Below are positions 1-8,829 of a stretch of 64,000 nt of DNA, piece by piece. Where the stretch lies: contig JAPSLB010000011.1 in NCBI GenBank assembly GCA_031181145.1, positions 1 to 64,000 of the forward strand, in the 5' to 3' direction. A model generated the notes under the pieces. That model ran no database searches. It had not been told where the DNA came from and worked only from the letters and a program-made list of their open reading frames with translations. This stretch comes from Microvirga sp. (GTDB lineage: Bacteria > Pseudomonadota > Alphaproteobacteria > Rhizobiales > Beijerinckiaceae). The position numbers and the translations under genes were made by a program. Position 1 is the first letter of the stretch, and each line of letters starts with the position of its first letter.

Positions 1-2
1 CG

Positions 3-863
3 GACTTCTCGCCTCAAGAGAGAGCGATGCTCAAGAACGTGCTCTCCTTCCATCGGATCCGGGTGGACGACGTGATGGTGCCCCGTGCCGACATCGTGGC
101 CGTGGCCGCCGACACCAATCTCGGCGAGCTGTTGAACCTCTTCCGCACAGCCGGCCATTCCCGCCTTCCTGTCTATGGCGATACCCTCGACGACCCGAAG
201 GGCATGGTCCATATCCGGGACTTCCTCGACTTCATCGCCATGCGGGCCGACAGCGGCGCCTCGGAAGGCGGCGCGAGCGACGACACGCCCCCGCCGAGCC
301 TCGGTCAGATCGACCTGTCCATGACCCTGGCCGAAGCCAACATCCTTCGCCCCGTGCTCTTCGTGCCGCGCTCGATGCCCGCCATCGACCTGCTGGTGCG
401 CATGCAGGCGACCCGCACCCACATGGCCCTCGTGATCGACGAATACGGCGGCACGGACGGCCTCGTCTCCATCGAGGACCTCGTGGAGATGGTGGTGGGC
501 GACATCGAGGACGAGCACGACGAGGAGGAGGACGTCACCATCGCCCTGGCGGCGGACGGCACCTACATTGCCGATGCCCGGGCAAGCCTCGACGAGGTCA
601 CGGAGACGCTCGGCGTCGATCTCTCGGAGGAGGAGGGGGCCGAGGACATCGACACGATCGGCGGTTTCATCGTGACGCTGGCCGGTCGCGTGCCCTCGCG
701 CAGCGAGGTCATCGAGGGCCCGAGGGGCCTGGAGTTCGAGGTGCTCGACGCCGATCCGCGCCGGGTCAAGCGCCTGCGCATCCTCCAGCACGTCGCCCCC
801 GAAACGGTCGTCGGAGAGCCCGCGAACGCCGCTCCGCGTCCTGAAAACGCTGCGGCGGAATGA
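3..863 (+). CDS. corC: CorC/HlyC-type CBS-domain protein, 5' end outside window
   Basis: Membrane-associated or cytosolic CBS-pair protein of the CorC/HlyC group, linked in the literature to magnesium/cobalt efflux and envelope homeostasis. The frame is open from base 3 and reads DFSPQERAMLKNVL into the recognisable MLKNVLSF segment, so the ATG at 27 is internal and the true start lies upstream of the window. Two CBS motifs (RVDDVMVPRADI near the start and a second around FVPRSMPAIDLL) are followed by the acidic linker EDEHDEEED and a C-terminal transporter-associated domain (DTIGGFIVTLAGRVPSRSEV). The stop overlaps the lnt start by ATGA, so the two are translationally coupled, as in other alphaproteobacteria. 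Confidence 0.9.
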   Translation, partial: DFSPQERAMLKNVLSFHRIRVDDVMVPRADIVAVAADTNLGELLNLFRTAGHSRLPVYGDTLDDPKGMVHIRDFLDFIAMRADSGASEGGASDDTPPPSLGQIDLSMTLAEANILRPVLFVPRSMPAIDLLVRMQATRTHMALVIDEYGGTDGLVSIEDLVEMVVGDIEDEHDEEEDVTIALAADGTYIADARASLDEVTETLGVDLSEEEGAEDIDTIGGFIVTLAGRVPSRSEVIEGPRGLEFEVLDADPRRVKRLRILQHVAPETVVGEPANAAPRPENAAAE

Positions 864-2473
864 TCCCCCTGGCCGATCGCGTCATCCTCGGCCGAGGATG
901 GCGTCGCTCGCTTCTGTGCCTTGCGGCGGGCGCTCTGGGCGCGCTGGCCATGCCGCCTTTCGGCTTCCTGCCGGCGCTCGCCGTCTCGCTGACGCCCGCC
1001 ATCTGGCTGATCGACGGAACCGCCAAGAGCGGCCTCTCCCGCCGGGCCTCCCTCGGATCGGCCGCGCTCGCCGGCTGGCTCTGGGGCTTCGGCTATTTCG
1101 TGGCCGGGCTCTGGTGGCTCGGCGCGGCCTTTCTGGTGGAAGCCGACCAGTTCGCCTGGGCCCTGCCCTTCGGCGTCCTGGGACTGCCTGCTCTCCTGGC
1201 CTTCTTCACGGCCTTCGGTTTCGCGCTCGCCCGCCTGCTCTGGCTCCCCGACGCCTCGCGCATTCTCGCTTTCGCCGTCGCGCTCACGGCGAGCGAATGG
1301 CTGCGGGGCCATCTCTTCACCGGCTTTCCCTGGAACAATCCCGGCATGGCGCTCGGCCAGAACATCTGGCTCATGCAGAGCGCCCCGTTCCTCGGCCTCT
1401 ATGGCCTGTGCTTCCTCTCCCTCGCCATCGGCGCCTCTCCGGCCGTGATCCTCACGGGCCGCACCGCCCTTGGGCGGTGGACGATGCCGGCCCTCGGGGC
1501 GGCGGCTCTTGTGGCACTCGGGGCTTTCGGCGTCTGGCGCATTCCCGCCGCGCCCGTCGCGACGGTCGAGAACGTGCGCCTTCGCATCATGCAGCCCAAC
1601 CTGGCGCAGGATGCCAAGTTCAATCCGCGCAACCGCGACGCGATCATGAGGCACTACCTGACCTTGAGCGCCAGCCCGGGGCGCGACGGCCGCTCCCTCG
1701 CGGACGCCACTCATATCATCTGGCCGGAATCGGCCTTCCCGTTCCTGCTTCACCGGGATCCGGCCTCGCTCGCCCAGATCGGAGGCCTTCTGGAGCCGGG
1801 CTCGGTGCTGATCACGGGCGCCGCCCGCATGGACGAGCCGTTGCCGGGCGCGGCTGTCGGCAAGTTCTACAACGCCATCCAGGTCATCGACGACCGTGGC
1901 ACCATTCTCGGCTCCTACGACAAGGTGCACCTCGTCCCCTTCGGCGAGTATGTGCCTGAGTTCCTGGATACCCTGATCCGGGCGGCGGGCCTGCGCCAGT
2001 TCGTGCATATTCCGGGCGGTTTCGAGCCCAGCGGGCGGCGCGAAGCCCTCTCCGTCCCCGGCCTACCGCCGGTTGCCGCCACGATCTGCTACGAGGCGAT
2101 CTTCCCCGGCGAGGTCCTGCCCGAGGGTGACGGACCGCGTCCTAACCTGATCCTCAACGTCACGAACGACGGCTGGTTCGGGCAGACGACCGGGCCGTAT
2201 CAGCACTTCGCGCAGGCTCGCCTGCGTGCCGTAGAGGAAGGCCTCCCTCTGGTAAGGGCGGCCAATACGGGAATCTCAGCCGTTGTCGACCCTTACGGCC
2301 GGATTGTGGACAGTCTTCCACTTGGGGTAGAGGGTATATTAGACACAGAGCTTCCGGTTGCGCTGGAAGCTATTCATTCCCCGAAAACAAGAAGCTTTTC
2401 TTTGACGGCGCTGCTCACGATCTGCTTAATGGCCTTGACTGTACGTCGAAAACAAAGAGCCACATCTTTATAA
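860..2473 (+). CDS. lnt: apolipoprotein N-acyltransferase
   Basis: Inner-membrane enzyme that adds the third acyl chain to the N-terminal cysteine of lipoproteins. The 537-residue protein has about six hydrophobic N-terminal segments, then a carbon-nitrogen hydrolase domain. The expected triad is present: Glu290 in WPES, Lys355 in YDKVHLVPFGEYVPE and Cys410 in ICYEAIFPGE, followed by the family block NVTNDGWFG. One more hydrophobic segment closes the C-terminus. The ATG overlaps the corC stop. The last roughly 150 bases and the following gap are visibly more AT-rich than the rest of the gene. Confidence 0.95.
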   Translation: MIPLADRVILGRGWRRSLLCLAAGALGALAMPPFGFLPALAVSLTPAIWLIDGTAKSGLSRRASLGSAALAGWLWGFGYFVAGLWWLGAAFLVEADQFAWALPFGVLGLPALLAFFTAFGFALARLLWLPDASRILAFAVALTASEWLRGHLFTGFPWNNPGMALGQNIWLMQSAPFLGLYGLCFLSLAIGASPAVILTGRTALGRWTMPALGAAALVALGAFGVWRIPAAPVATVENVRLRIMQPNLAQDAKFNPRNRDAIMRHYLTLSASPGRDGRSLADATHIIWPESAFPFLLHRDPASLAQIGGLLEPGSVLITGAARMDEPLPGAAVGKFYNAIQVIDDRGTILGSYDKVHLVPFGEYVPEFLDTLIRAAGLRQFVHIPGGFEPSGRREALSVPGLPPVAATICYEAIFPGEVLPEGDGPRPNLILNVTNDGWFGQTTGPYQHFAQARLRAVEEGLPLVRAANTGISAVVDPYGRIVDSLPLGVEGILDTELPVALEAIHSPKTRSFSLTALLTICLMALTVRRKQRATSL

Positions 2474-2523
2474 GACAAGTTGGGTCCGACGTTACGTTAG
2501 CTTTGACATGGAAGCGTGGGGCT

Positions 2524-2922
2524 ATGAAGAAGTCGACCAGCTTAATCGATAAGGAAATCGGCACGCGCGTCCGCATGCGACGTATCTCGATTGGCATGAG
2601 TCAGGAAAAACTTGGCGAATTGCTCGGCCTTACCTTTCAGCAGGTGCAGAAGTACGAAAAGGGAATGAACCGGATCAGCGTGGGTCGGCTCGTAGATATT
2701 GCGAAGATCTTGGAGGTTGACATCCACTTCTTCTTTGACGGCATCAAGAGCGGGAAGGCCGGTTCCGGCTTCGCGGAGGAGGGAGCCTCTCCCTACATCG
2801 CCGATGTGATGTCTACTCCGGAAGGCCTCCAGCTCATCCGGACCTTCACCGAGATCAAGAGTTCCAAGGTTCGCAAGAGCATCGTGCAGCTCGTGGCGTC
2901 CCTCGCTACCCATGAAGAATAA
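2524..2922 (+). CDS. XRE-family helix-turn-helix regulator
   Basis: Small cytosolic DNA-binding protein of 132 residues. Residues about 10-65 form a Cro/CI-type helix-turn-helix (GTRVRMRRISIGMSQEKLGE, then LTFQQVQKYEKG), with a short C-terminal tail resembling the many alphaproteobacterial regulators of this length. The ATG at 2524 fits the usual MKK start of relatives; an in-frame ATG at 2503 would add seven residues and cannot be excluded because no strong ribosome-binding site separates them. It lies between lnt and metK, a conserved Rhizobiales order. Its target genes are unknown. Confidence 0.85.
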   Translation: MKKSTSLIDKEIGTRVRMRRISIGMSQEKLGELLGLTFQQVQKYEKGMNRISVGRLVDIAKILEVDIHFFFDGIKSGKAGSGFAEEGASPYIADVMSTPEGLQLIRTFTEIKSSKVRKSIVQLVASLATHEE

Positions 2923-2988
2923 GAACGTTCGACATAAAGAACGCGTTCGCTTGACCTTTCCTTTGCTGTAAGGCATGACCAGAAGACA

Positions 2989-3010
2989 CGCCTATCATTG
3001 CCTGTAGGCG
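2989..3010 (+). other. short hairpin in the metK leader
   Basis: CGCCTA (2989-2994) pairs perfectly with TAGGCG (3005-3010) around a 10-base loop, about 33 bases before the metK start. The 3' half can also fold as GCCTGTAGGC, so alternative structures are possible. I could not match the leader to a known SAM riboswitch consensus, and no T-run follows. It is listed only as a possible leader element. Confidence 0.25.
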
Positions 3011-3043
3011 CAGCTTTTGCATTTGCCTCAAAGGAATCCTGTC

Positions 3044-4222
3044 GTGCGGCGGTCAAGCTATCTCTTCACCAGCGAGTCGGTATCCGAAGGCCATCCGGAC
3101 AAAGTCTGCGACCGGATCTCCGATACCGTCGTCGATGCGTATCTGGCGGCAGAGCCGGAAGCGCGCGTGGCCTGCGAGACTCTGGCGACCACCAACCGCA
3201 TCGTCATCGCCGGCGAGGTTCGTGGCCCCGAATCGATCACCAAGGACATGGTGATCGAGCTCGCCCGCAACGCCGTCAAGGATATCGGCTACGAGCAGGA
3301 AGGCTTCCACTGGAAGAGCGCCGAGATCGATGTCTACCTGCACGCCCAGTCGGCGCATATCGCACAGGGCGTCGACGCCTCCGGCAACAAGGACGAGGGC
3401 GCGGGCGACCAGGGCATCATGTTCGGGTATGCCTGCAGCGAGACGCCCGAGCTGATGCCGGCGCCGATCTACTACGCCCACAAGATTCTCGAGAACCTGA
3501 CCGCGGCCCGCAAGACCAGGCAGGGCGATGCCGCCAAGCTCGGCCCCGACGCCAAGAGCCAGGTCACGGTCCGCTACGAGAACGGCAAGCCGGTCGCCGC
3601 CACGCAGATCGTCCTGTCCACGCAGCACCTGGACGAGACCCTCTCCTCCGATGACGTGCGCGCCATCGTCGAGCCCACGATCCGCCAGACCCTGCCCGAG
3701 GGCTGGATCTCCCCCCAGACCGTCTGGCACGTGAATCCCACCGGCAAGTTCGTGATCGGCGGCCCCGATGGCGATTGCGGCCTCACCGGCCGCAAGATCA
3801 TCGTGGACACCTATGGCGGCGCGGCCCCGCACGGCGGCGGCGCCTTCTCCGGCAAGGACCCGACCAAGGTGGACCGCTCGGCCGCCTACGCAGCCCGCTA
3901 TCTCGCCAAGAACGTGGTGGCAGCAGGCCTCGCCGACCGCTGCACCCTGCAGCTCTCCTATGCCATCGGGGTGGCCAAGCCCCTGTCGATCTACGTGGAC
4001 CTGCACGAGACCGGCAAGGTGAGCGAGGACAAGCTCGAGGCCGTGCTCATGGAGGCGATGGACCTCTCGCCGCGCGGCATCCGGACGCATCTCGGCCTCA
4101 ACAAGCCGATTTATGCACGCACCTCGGCCTATGGCCATTTCGGCCGGAGGCCGGACGCGGATGGCGGCTTCTCCTGGGAGCGCACCGATCTCGTCGACAG
4201 CCTGAAGGCGGCCTTCCGCTAA
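3044..4222 (+). CDS. metK: S-adenosylmethionine synthase
   Basis: Cytosolic enzyme making S-adenosylmethionine from methionine and ATP. The 392-residue sequence opens with [20 protein letters not shown], carries the family motif DQGIMFGYA and the phosphate-binding block [19 protein letters not shown], and ends with the typical FSWERTD segment. The open frame begins at TTG 3017, but GTG 3044 has AAAGGA nine bases upstream and gives the family's normal N-terminus, so I chose it. Its product supplies the methyl donor for the neighbouring tRNA methyltransferase trmB. Confidence 0.95.
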   Translation: MRRSSYLFTSESVSEGHPDKVCDRISDTVVDAYLAAEPEARVACETLATTNRIVIAGEVRGPESITKDMVIELARNAVKDIGYEQEGFHWKSAEIDVYLHAQSAHIAQGVDASGNKDEGAGDQGIMFGYACSETPELMPAPIYYAHKILENLTAARKTRQGDAAKLGPDAKSQVTVRYENGKPVAATQIVLSTQHLDETLSSDDVRAIVEPTIRQTLPEGWISPQTVWHVNPTGKFVIGGPDGDCGLTGRKIIVDTYGGAAPHGGGAFSGKDPTKVDRSAAYAARYLAKNVVAAGLADRCTLQLSYAIGVAKPLSIYVDLHETGKVSEDKLEAVLMEAMDLSPRGIRTHLGLNKPIYARTSAYGHFGRRPDADGGFSWERTDLVDSLKAAFR

Positions 4223-4310
4223 AGGCATGATCCGGAACCGGAGCTCCGGCAGAGCGAATAGCGGATCCCGGTCTCCCGAGACGATCACGCCCGTTTAGGA
4301 GCTATCTTTG

Positions 4311-4994
4311 ATGAGCGAGGCACATCAGCGCGCCGGCGCTTTCTTCGGGCGCCGGAAGGGCAAGAAGCTTCGCTCCGGCCAGGACGATCTCATCCAGAAC
4401 CTGCTGCCCGCGATTCGCGTTTTTCCGGGCGGCGCTCCCGCGGGCCAGTTCCCGAACGGTCAGGCGCGGGAGACATGGCTCGAGATCGGCTTCGGCGGCG
4501 GCGAGCATCTCGCGGCCCAGGCCCGCACTCACCGGGACGTCGACTTCATCGGCTGCGAGCCCTTCGTGAACGGCATGGCGAAACTGCTGGCCGCCATCGA
4601 CCACGAGAAGCTCGACAACATCCGCGTGTGGGACGACGACGTCACCAAGCTGCTGCCGACCCTGCCAGAGGGGTGCTTCGACCGGGTCTACATCCTCTAC
4701 CCCGATCCGTGGCCGAAACGCCGCCAACGCAAGCGCCGCCTCGTCTCGGACGAGATGCTCACGATGCTGGCCCGCGTGATGAAGCCCGGCGCGGAGCTGC
4801 GCTTCGCGAGCGACATCGACGATTATATCGGCTGGGTGCTGGCCCGCGTGCTGCGCTCCGACCATTTCCGCTGGACGGCGACACGGGCCGACGATTGGCG
4901 CCGGCCCTACGAGGGCTGGCCCGGCACCCGCTACGAAGCGAAGGCCATCCGCGAAGGGCGCGTGCCGAGCTATCTCACCTTCGTGCGCGTCTGA
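4311..4994 (+). CDS. trmB: tRNA (guanine-N7-)-methyltransferase
   Basis: SAM-dependent enzyme that methylates G46 of tRNA. It has the Rossmann motif WLEIGFGGGEHL near residue 58, the IGCEPFVNG strand and the diagnostic YPDPWPKRRQRKRRL block, and ends with a family-typical YLTFVRV. The ATG at 4311 follows AGGAGC by about nine bases; an in-frame TTG directly before it is a less likely start. It follows metK by 88 bases. Its stop lies six bases from the converging ABC ATPase gene. Confidence 0.95.
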   Translation: MSEAHQRAGAFFGRRKGKKLRSGQDDLIQNLLPAIRVFPGGAPAGQFPNGQARETWLEIGFGGGEHLAAQARTHRDVDFIGCEPFVNGMAKLLAAIDHEKLDNIRVWDDDVTKLLPTLPEGCFDRVYILYPDPWPKRRQRKRRLVSDEMLTMLARVMKPGAELRFASDIDDYIGWVLARVLRSDHFRWTATRADDWRRPYEGWPGTRYEAKAIREGRVPSYLTFVRV

Positions 4995-5000
4995 CGCCGG

Positions 5001-5702
5001 TCAGACCGTTGCCTGAGCCACACGCTCGTCGCTCACGACCTTGCCGTCCACGAGGTGAACGCGCCGGTCCGCGCGCGCGGCGATCTCCATGTCGTGCGTG
5101 ACGGCCACCACGGTCTTGCCGCGCTTTTTCACCAGATCCCGCAGGATGGCGAAGACCTGCTCCGAACTCTTGCTGTCGAGGCTTCCGGTCGGCTCGTCGG
5201 CCAGCACCACATGCGGATCGTTGGCGAGCGCGCGCGCAACCGCCACGCGCTGACGCTGTCCGCCCGACAGCTGATCGGGCGTTTTGTCGAGATGGCCCGC
5301 AAGGCCGAGATCCTCCAGAAGCCCCGCCGCGCGCTCGCGCATCTCCGAGGCCGACAGGCGTCCAGCCTTGCGCATCGGCAGTTCCACGTTCTTCAGCACG
5401 CTGAATTCCGGCAGCAGGAAGTGGAACTGGAACACGAAGCCGAGGCTTTCGAGCCGCAGTTGCGCCAGGGCGGCATCGTCGAGTTGCGAGGTATCCCGTC
5501 CTCCGATCCTCAAGGTGCCCCCGGTCGGGCGATCGAGCAGGCCGAGCAGGTAGAGCAGCGACGACTTGCCGGAGCCGGACGGGCCCGTGATCGCCACGAA
5601 TTCCCGCTCGCCGACGGAGAGCGACACGTCGCGCACCAGGGTCACGGGCACGATGGCGGGAAGGACGCGCGTGAGATGATCGGCTTCGATCAGCGCACTC
5701 AT
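5001..5702 (-). CDS. ABC transporter ATP-binding subunit (LolD/MacB-like)
   Basis: Cytosolic ATPase of 233 residues that powers the FtsX-type permease encoded just upstream on the same strand. Walker A (GPSGSGKSS), Q-loop, signature (LSGGQRQRVAVARAL) and Walker B/D-loop (VVLADEPTGSLD) are all intact. The ATG at 5702 overlaps the permease stop (ATGA); the frame stays open further upstream but that part lies in the permease gene. With the fusion protein and permease it forms a tripartite cassette of the DevBCA/MacAB type. The substrate cannot be read from the sequence. Confidence 0.9.
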   Translation of the reverse strand: MSALIEADHLTRVLPAIVPVTLVRDVSLSVGEREFVAITGPSGSGKSSLLYLLGLLDRPTGGTLRIGGRDTSQLDDAALAQLRLESLGFVFQFHFLLPEFSVLKNVELPMRKAGRLSASEMRERAAGLLEDLGLAGHLDKTPDQLSGGQRQRVAVARALANDPHVVLADEPTGSLDSKSSEQVFAILRDLVKKRGKTVVAVTHDMEIAARADRRVHLVDGKVVSDERVAQATV

Positions 5703-6946
5703 GTGGCCCCCCGGATGATATCGACGGGATTGAGCCGCGCCGCCTGCCGCGCGGGCAGGTAACCCGCCACGCCGGCCGAGACGAGCGCGAAGCCCGAGGC
5801 GATCGCATAATGCCACGGCGACCAGAAGAGCGGCAGATGCGTGAGCTCGCGGCCGACGGCCGCGCCGGACAGCTTGAACTCCACCTGCGAGAGCGCGAAG
5901 CACAGCAGAAAGCCGATCACCCAGCCGACGGCGGAGCCGGCCATCCCCAGGGCGAGTCCCTCGATCAGGAACAGACGGCGCATGTTTCCTTGGGTGAAGC
6001 CGAGCGATTTCAGAATCGCGATGTCGCGCGCCTTCTCGTGGGTGATGGTGGAGATGATGTTGTAGATCCCGAAGCCCGCGACCAGCAGGATCGCGCCGAC
6101 CACCGTGTACATCACCACGTTGCGCACCACGAGCGCCTCGAGCAGCGACTCGTTCGCCTCCTGCCAGGGCACGGCCTTGTAGCCCAGCTCCGCCTCCACC
6201 TGCCGGGCCACGCGCGGCGCGGCCTCGGGATCGTCGAGGCGCAGGCGGATGTCGTTGATGGCGTTGGGACGCTCGGAAAGGATCTGCGCGTTCTTGAGAA
6301 GCACATAGGTCTCGCCCTCGTCCCGCGCGTTGTTGCCCGTGTGGAATTGCCCGACGATCTTGAAGCCGCGGGACTGGCCCGTGGGCGAGACGAGCTGGAT
6401 CGTCGTGCCCATGGATGCGCCGAGCCGCTGTGCCAGGGTGTCGCCGACGACGATGTTGTTGCCCCCCGCCTGCAGCGAAGCGAAGCTTCCCTGCACGAAA
6501 TCGCCGGCCACCGATGAAACGGTCGCCTCGGTCTCCGGCTCGATGCCGATGATGGAGACGCCGACATCCCGTCCGGCATAGCGCACCACGCCCTGGGTGC
6601 GCAGGCTCTGCGCCATGCGTCCCGGCACCCAGGCTTGCAGGGCTGCGGTCGCGGCGGCGGGATTGAGGATGCCGCGCCGGTCCTCCTTCGGCCTCAGGCC
6701 CTCGAACTGCACGGCCGAGAACAGGTCCTCCGCCGGCTGGCGGCGCGGCGTGCGGCGCTCGTCCGAGATCTGGACATGGGGCATGGTGTCGACGAGCTGC
6801 GCGATGAAGTCCTTCTCCGTGCCCTGCATGAGGGCGGCCATGGCGATGGAGAAGCCCACGCCCAGCGCCACGCCGAGAATGGCCACCATGGTTTGGCGGC
6901 CGCGCCCGGCGATATGGATGAGAGCCAGCTCCAGGATGAGGCGCAT
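5699..6946 (-). CDS. ABC transporter permease, FtsX/MacB family
   Basis: Inner-membrane permease of 415 residues. It has one N-terminal transmembrane helix (residues about 18-40), a large periplasmic MacB-type core domain, then three C-terminal helices (around VVGAILLVAGFGIYNIIST, GLALGMAGSAVGWVIGFLLC and YAIASGFALVSAGVAGYLPA). The FtsX-domain segment ITHEKARDIAILKSLGFTQ is clear. It is coupled to the ATPase by ATGA and follows the fusion-protein gene by four bases. This topology fits mechanotransmission exporters moving lipids, glycolipids or peptides rather than classic channel importers. Confidence 0.88.
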   Translation of the reverse strand: MRLILELALIHIAGRGRQTMVAILGVALGVGFSIAMAALMQGTEKDFIAQLVDTMPHVQISDERRTPRRQPAEDLFSAVQFEGLRPKEDRRGILNPAAATAALQAWVPGRMAQSLRTQGVVRYAGRDVGVSIIGIEPETEATVSSVAGDFVQGSFASLQAGGNNIVVGDTLAQRLGASMGTTIQLVSPTGQSRGFKIVGQFHTGNNARDEGETYVLLKNAQILSERPNAINDIRLRLDDPEAAPRVARQVEAELGYKAVPWQEANESLLEALVVRNVVMYTVVGAILLVAGFGIYNIISTITHEKARDIAILKSLGFTQGNMRRLFLIEGLALGMAGSAVGWVIGFLLCFALSQVEFKLSGAAVGRELTHLPLFWSPWHYAIASGFALVSAGVAGYLPARQAARLNPVDIIRGAT

Positions 6947-6950
6947 GGCT

Positions 6951-7949
6951 TCAGCCTCCCCTTTCCTTCACCTTCGCTCCGTCGGCGAGATCCTCCGGAA
7001 ACGGCACGATCACGCGCCCGGCCTCGCCGAGACCGGAGAGAATCTGGGTATTGCTCGCTCCGCGAATCCCGACCGTCACGTCGCGCCGGCGGGCGACCCC
7101 GTTCTCCACGATGAAGAGAGAGCCGCCGCGCAGGGCGTTCGTCGGCACGAGAAGCGCACCGGACGAGACCTGCACGATCACGTTCACCTCCACGGTCATG
7201 CCGATGAGAAGCGGCGTGTCCTCCGGCAGGGCGAGGCGCACCCGATACGTCTTGGCCACGGGGTCTCCCTTCGGCGTGATGGAATCGACCTTCGCCTCCA
7301 GGATGCGATCGGGAAATGCATCGGCCTTAAGAACGGCGCGCTGGCCCACGGCCACGCGCGGGATGTCCTCCTCGTTCACGTCCGCTTCCACCAGCAGGGG
7401 CAGCGGCTCGCCGACCCAGAACAGAACCGTGCCCGGTTCGGCGACTTCGCCCACCTCCCCGTCCTGGCGCAGGACGACGCCGCTCATGGGCGCCCGCAGG
7501 ATGTAGGTCTCGAGCTTGGTCTCCTGGCCGGCGATCAGCGCTTCGATCTGGCTCAGCTCGCTGCGTGCCCGGTCGAGGGACTGCTCGCTGGCGACCCTCC
7601 GCTCGAGCAGGGCGGATACCCGCTCGTAGTCGGCTCGGGCGAATCTCTGGCGGGCGCGCAGCTCGGAGAGGCTCGCCTGAGCCTGACGGTCGTCGAGGCG
7701 GGCGAGCACGGCATCCTTCTCCACGGGCTCGCCTTCGCAGTTGCACAGCGCGACGATCCGCTCCCGCAGGAGGGGCGTGACCTTGGCCCAGGTGCGCGGC
7801 TCGACGACCCCCGTGGCATAGACGATCTCCGCCGCATCGCCCCGCATGGGCGCTGCGGTGGCGACCTCCGGCGGCCGGCTGACGCGCCAATAGGCTCCCG
7901 CCGCCGCCAGCAGCAGCACGAGGACAAGGAGCACGCGGGAGATCTTCAC
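6951..7949 (-). CDS. periplasmic adaptor (HlyD/MacA-like membrane fusion protein)
   Basis: First gene of the minus-strand export cassette, 332 residues. An N-terminal signal anchor (about residues 5-25) is followed by a biotinyl-lipoyl strand pair, an alpha-helical hairpin (residues about 90-150, rich in Arg, Glu and Leu), and the fusion-protein beta-barrel with RAPMSGVVLRQDGEVGEV. It probably bridges the FtsX permease to an outer-membrane channel, which is not encoded here. A CNCEG segment near residue 70 places two cysteines in the periplasm, unusual enough to note. The gene diverges from rimP across a 244-base gap. Confidence 0.85.
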   Translation of the reverse strand: MKISRVLLVLVLLLAAAGAYWRVSRPPEVATAAPMRGDAAEIVYATGVVEPRTWAKVTPLLRERIVALCNCEGEPVEKDAVLARLDDRQAQASLSELRARQRFARADYERVSALLERRVASEQSLDRARSELSQIEALIAGQETKLETYILRAPMSGVVLRQDGEVGEVAEPGTVLFWVGEPLPLLVEADVNEEDIPRVAVGQRAVLKADAFPDRILEAKVDSITPKGDPVAKTYRVRLALPEDTPLLIGMTVEVNVIVQVSSGALLVPTNALRGGSLFIVENGVARRRDVTVGIRGASNTQILSGLGEAGRVIVPFPEDLADGAKVKERGG

Positions 7950-8062
7950 GACGGACCCTCCGAGGAACAGGTTCCTCTAGCATAGCCTCATTGCGGCCGC
8001 GAGAACGTGATGCTCTTGGCTGAAGGGCGGGGGTCCGCGGCAGAGGCCCCTTTCGCAGACCC

Positions 8063-8091
8063 TTGCCTTTTTGGGCATGAATCGGTATATC
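8063..8091 (+). promoter_or_regulatory. promoter of the rimP-nusA operon
   Basis: TTGCCT (8063-8068), a 17-base spacer and TATATC (8086-8091) make a good housekeeping-sigma promoter. Transcription would start near 8098, giving about 95 bases of leader before rimP that includes a terminator hairpin. Predicted from sequence only. Confidence 0.6.
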
Positions 8092-8132
8092 TGCGGTTGT
8101 CAGCTCTGGTTGCAGCGTGAAGCTGCTGGTCG

Positions 8133-8163
8133 AGAGTGGGCCCCGCCGGGTCCGCTCTTTTTT
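8133..8163 (+). terminator. intrinsic terminator / attenuator in the rimP leader
   Basis: An 11-pair stem (8133-8143 with 8148-8158, two G-U pairs) closes a CGCC tetraloop and runs straight into six T residues (8158-8163). It ends 30 bases before the rimP start and lies downstream of the predicted promoter, so it should stop transcripts before the operon unless antitermination occurs. A predicted alphaproteobacterial RNA family, the rimP leader, describes such an attenuator here. A GCAGC/GCTGC hairpin just upstream could be part of an alternative fold. Confidence 0.8.
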
Positions 8164-8193
8164 ATTGCTTGATTACCGGAGCTTCGGAGAGCC

Positions 8194-8817
8194 ATGACGA
8201 ACGAACGCGACAAGCGGCTGATTACGGAAAACGGCGTTGCCGCCCGGGTGGCCGCCATCGTAGAGCCCGTGATCGAGGATCTGGGCTTCAACCTCGTGCG
8301 GGTGAAGGTCACCGGCACCAATGGCTGCACCGTACAGATCATGGCGGAGCGGCCGGACGGCACCATGTCGGTGGACGATTGCGAGACGGTGAGCCGCGCG
8401 ATTTCGCCGGTTCTGGATCTCGAAGATCCCATCGATCGCGCCTATTATCTCGAAATCTCCTCGCCGGGGATCGACCGCCCCCTGGTGCGCGCCAGCGACT
8501 TCGAGCGCTGGACCGGCTACGAGGCGAAGATCGAGATGGCTGTGCCGATGGACGGCCGCAAGCGTTTCCGGGGCTTTCTCCGGGGCATCGAGGACGGAAG
8601 ACTCGTGGTCGAGCTCCCGGACGTGAAGGAGGGGCTGGAGCCCGTCGCGCGCCTGCCCCTGACCGATCTGGGCGAAGCGCATCTCGTTCTGACGGACGAC
8701 CTGATCCGTGAGTCGCTGCGCCGGGGCACCGCGCCGACCACGGACGATCTGGATGAAGATACGGATGTGGTGGAAGCGCCGGAACCGCGCAGCCCGTCCG
8801 ACAAGAAACCGAATTAA
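8194..8817 (+). CDS. rimP: ribosome maturation factor RimP
   Basis: Cytosolic factor for 30S subunit maturation. The 207-residue protein has the RimP N-terminal domain ([17 protein letters not shown]), the [17 protein letters not shown] block and the diagnostic [14 protein letters not shown] motif, then an SH3-like C-terminal domain and an acidic tail ([15 protein letters not shown]) that extends beyond the E. coli length. It is the first gene of the nusA-infB operon and sits directly behind a promoter and attenuator. The nusA ribosome-binding site overlaps its stop. Confidence 0.93.
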   Translation: MTNERDKRLITENGVAARVAAIVEPVIEDLGFNLVRVKVTGTNGCTVQIMAERPDGTMSVDDCETVSRAISPVLDLEDPIDRAYYLEISSPGIDRPLVRASDFERWTGYEAKIEMAVPMDGRKRFRGFLRGIEDGRLVVELPDVKEGLEPVARLPLTDLGEAHLVLTDDLIRESLRRGTAPTTDDLDEDTDVVEAPEPRSPSDKKPN

Positions 8818-8829
8818 GGAGTGACCTCG

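Noticed and set aside
2923-3043. SAM riboswitch before metK
   Set aside because: The leader has a small hairpin but I could not match it to SAM-II, SAM/SAH or other consensus structures by eye.
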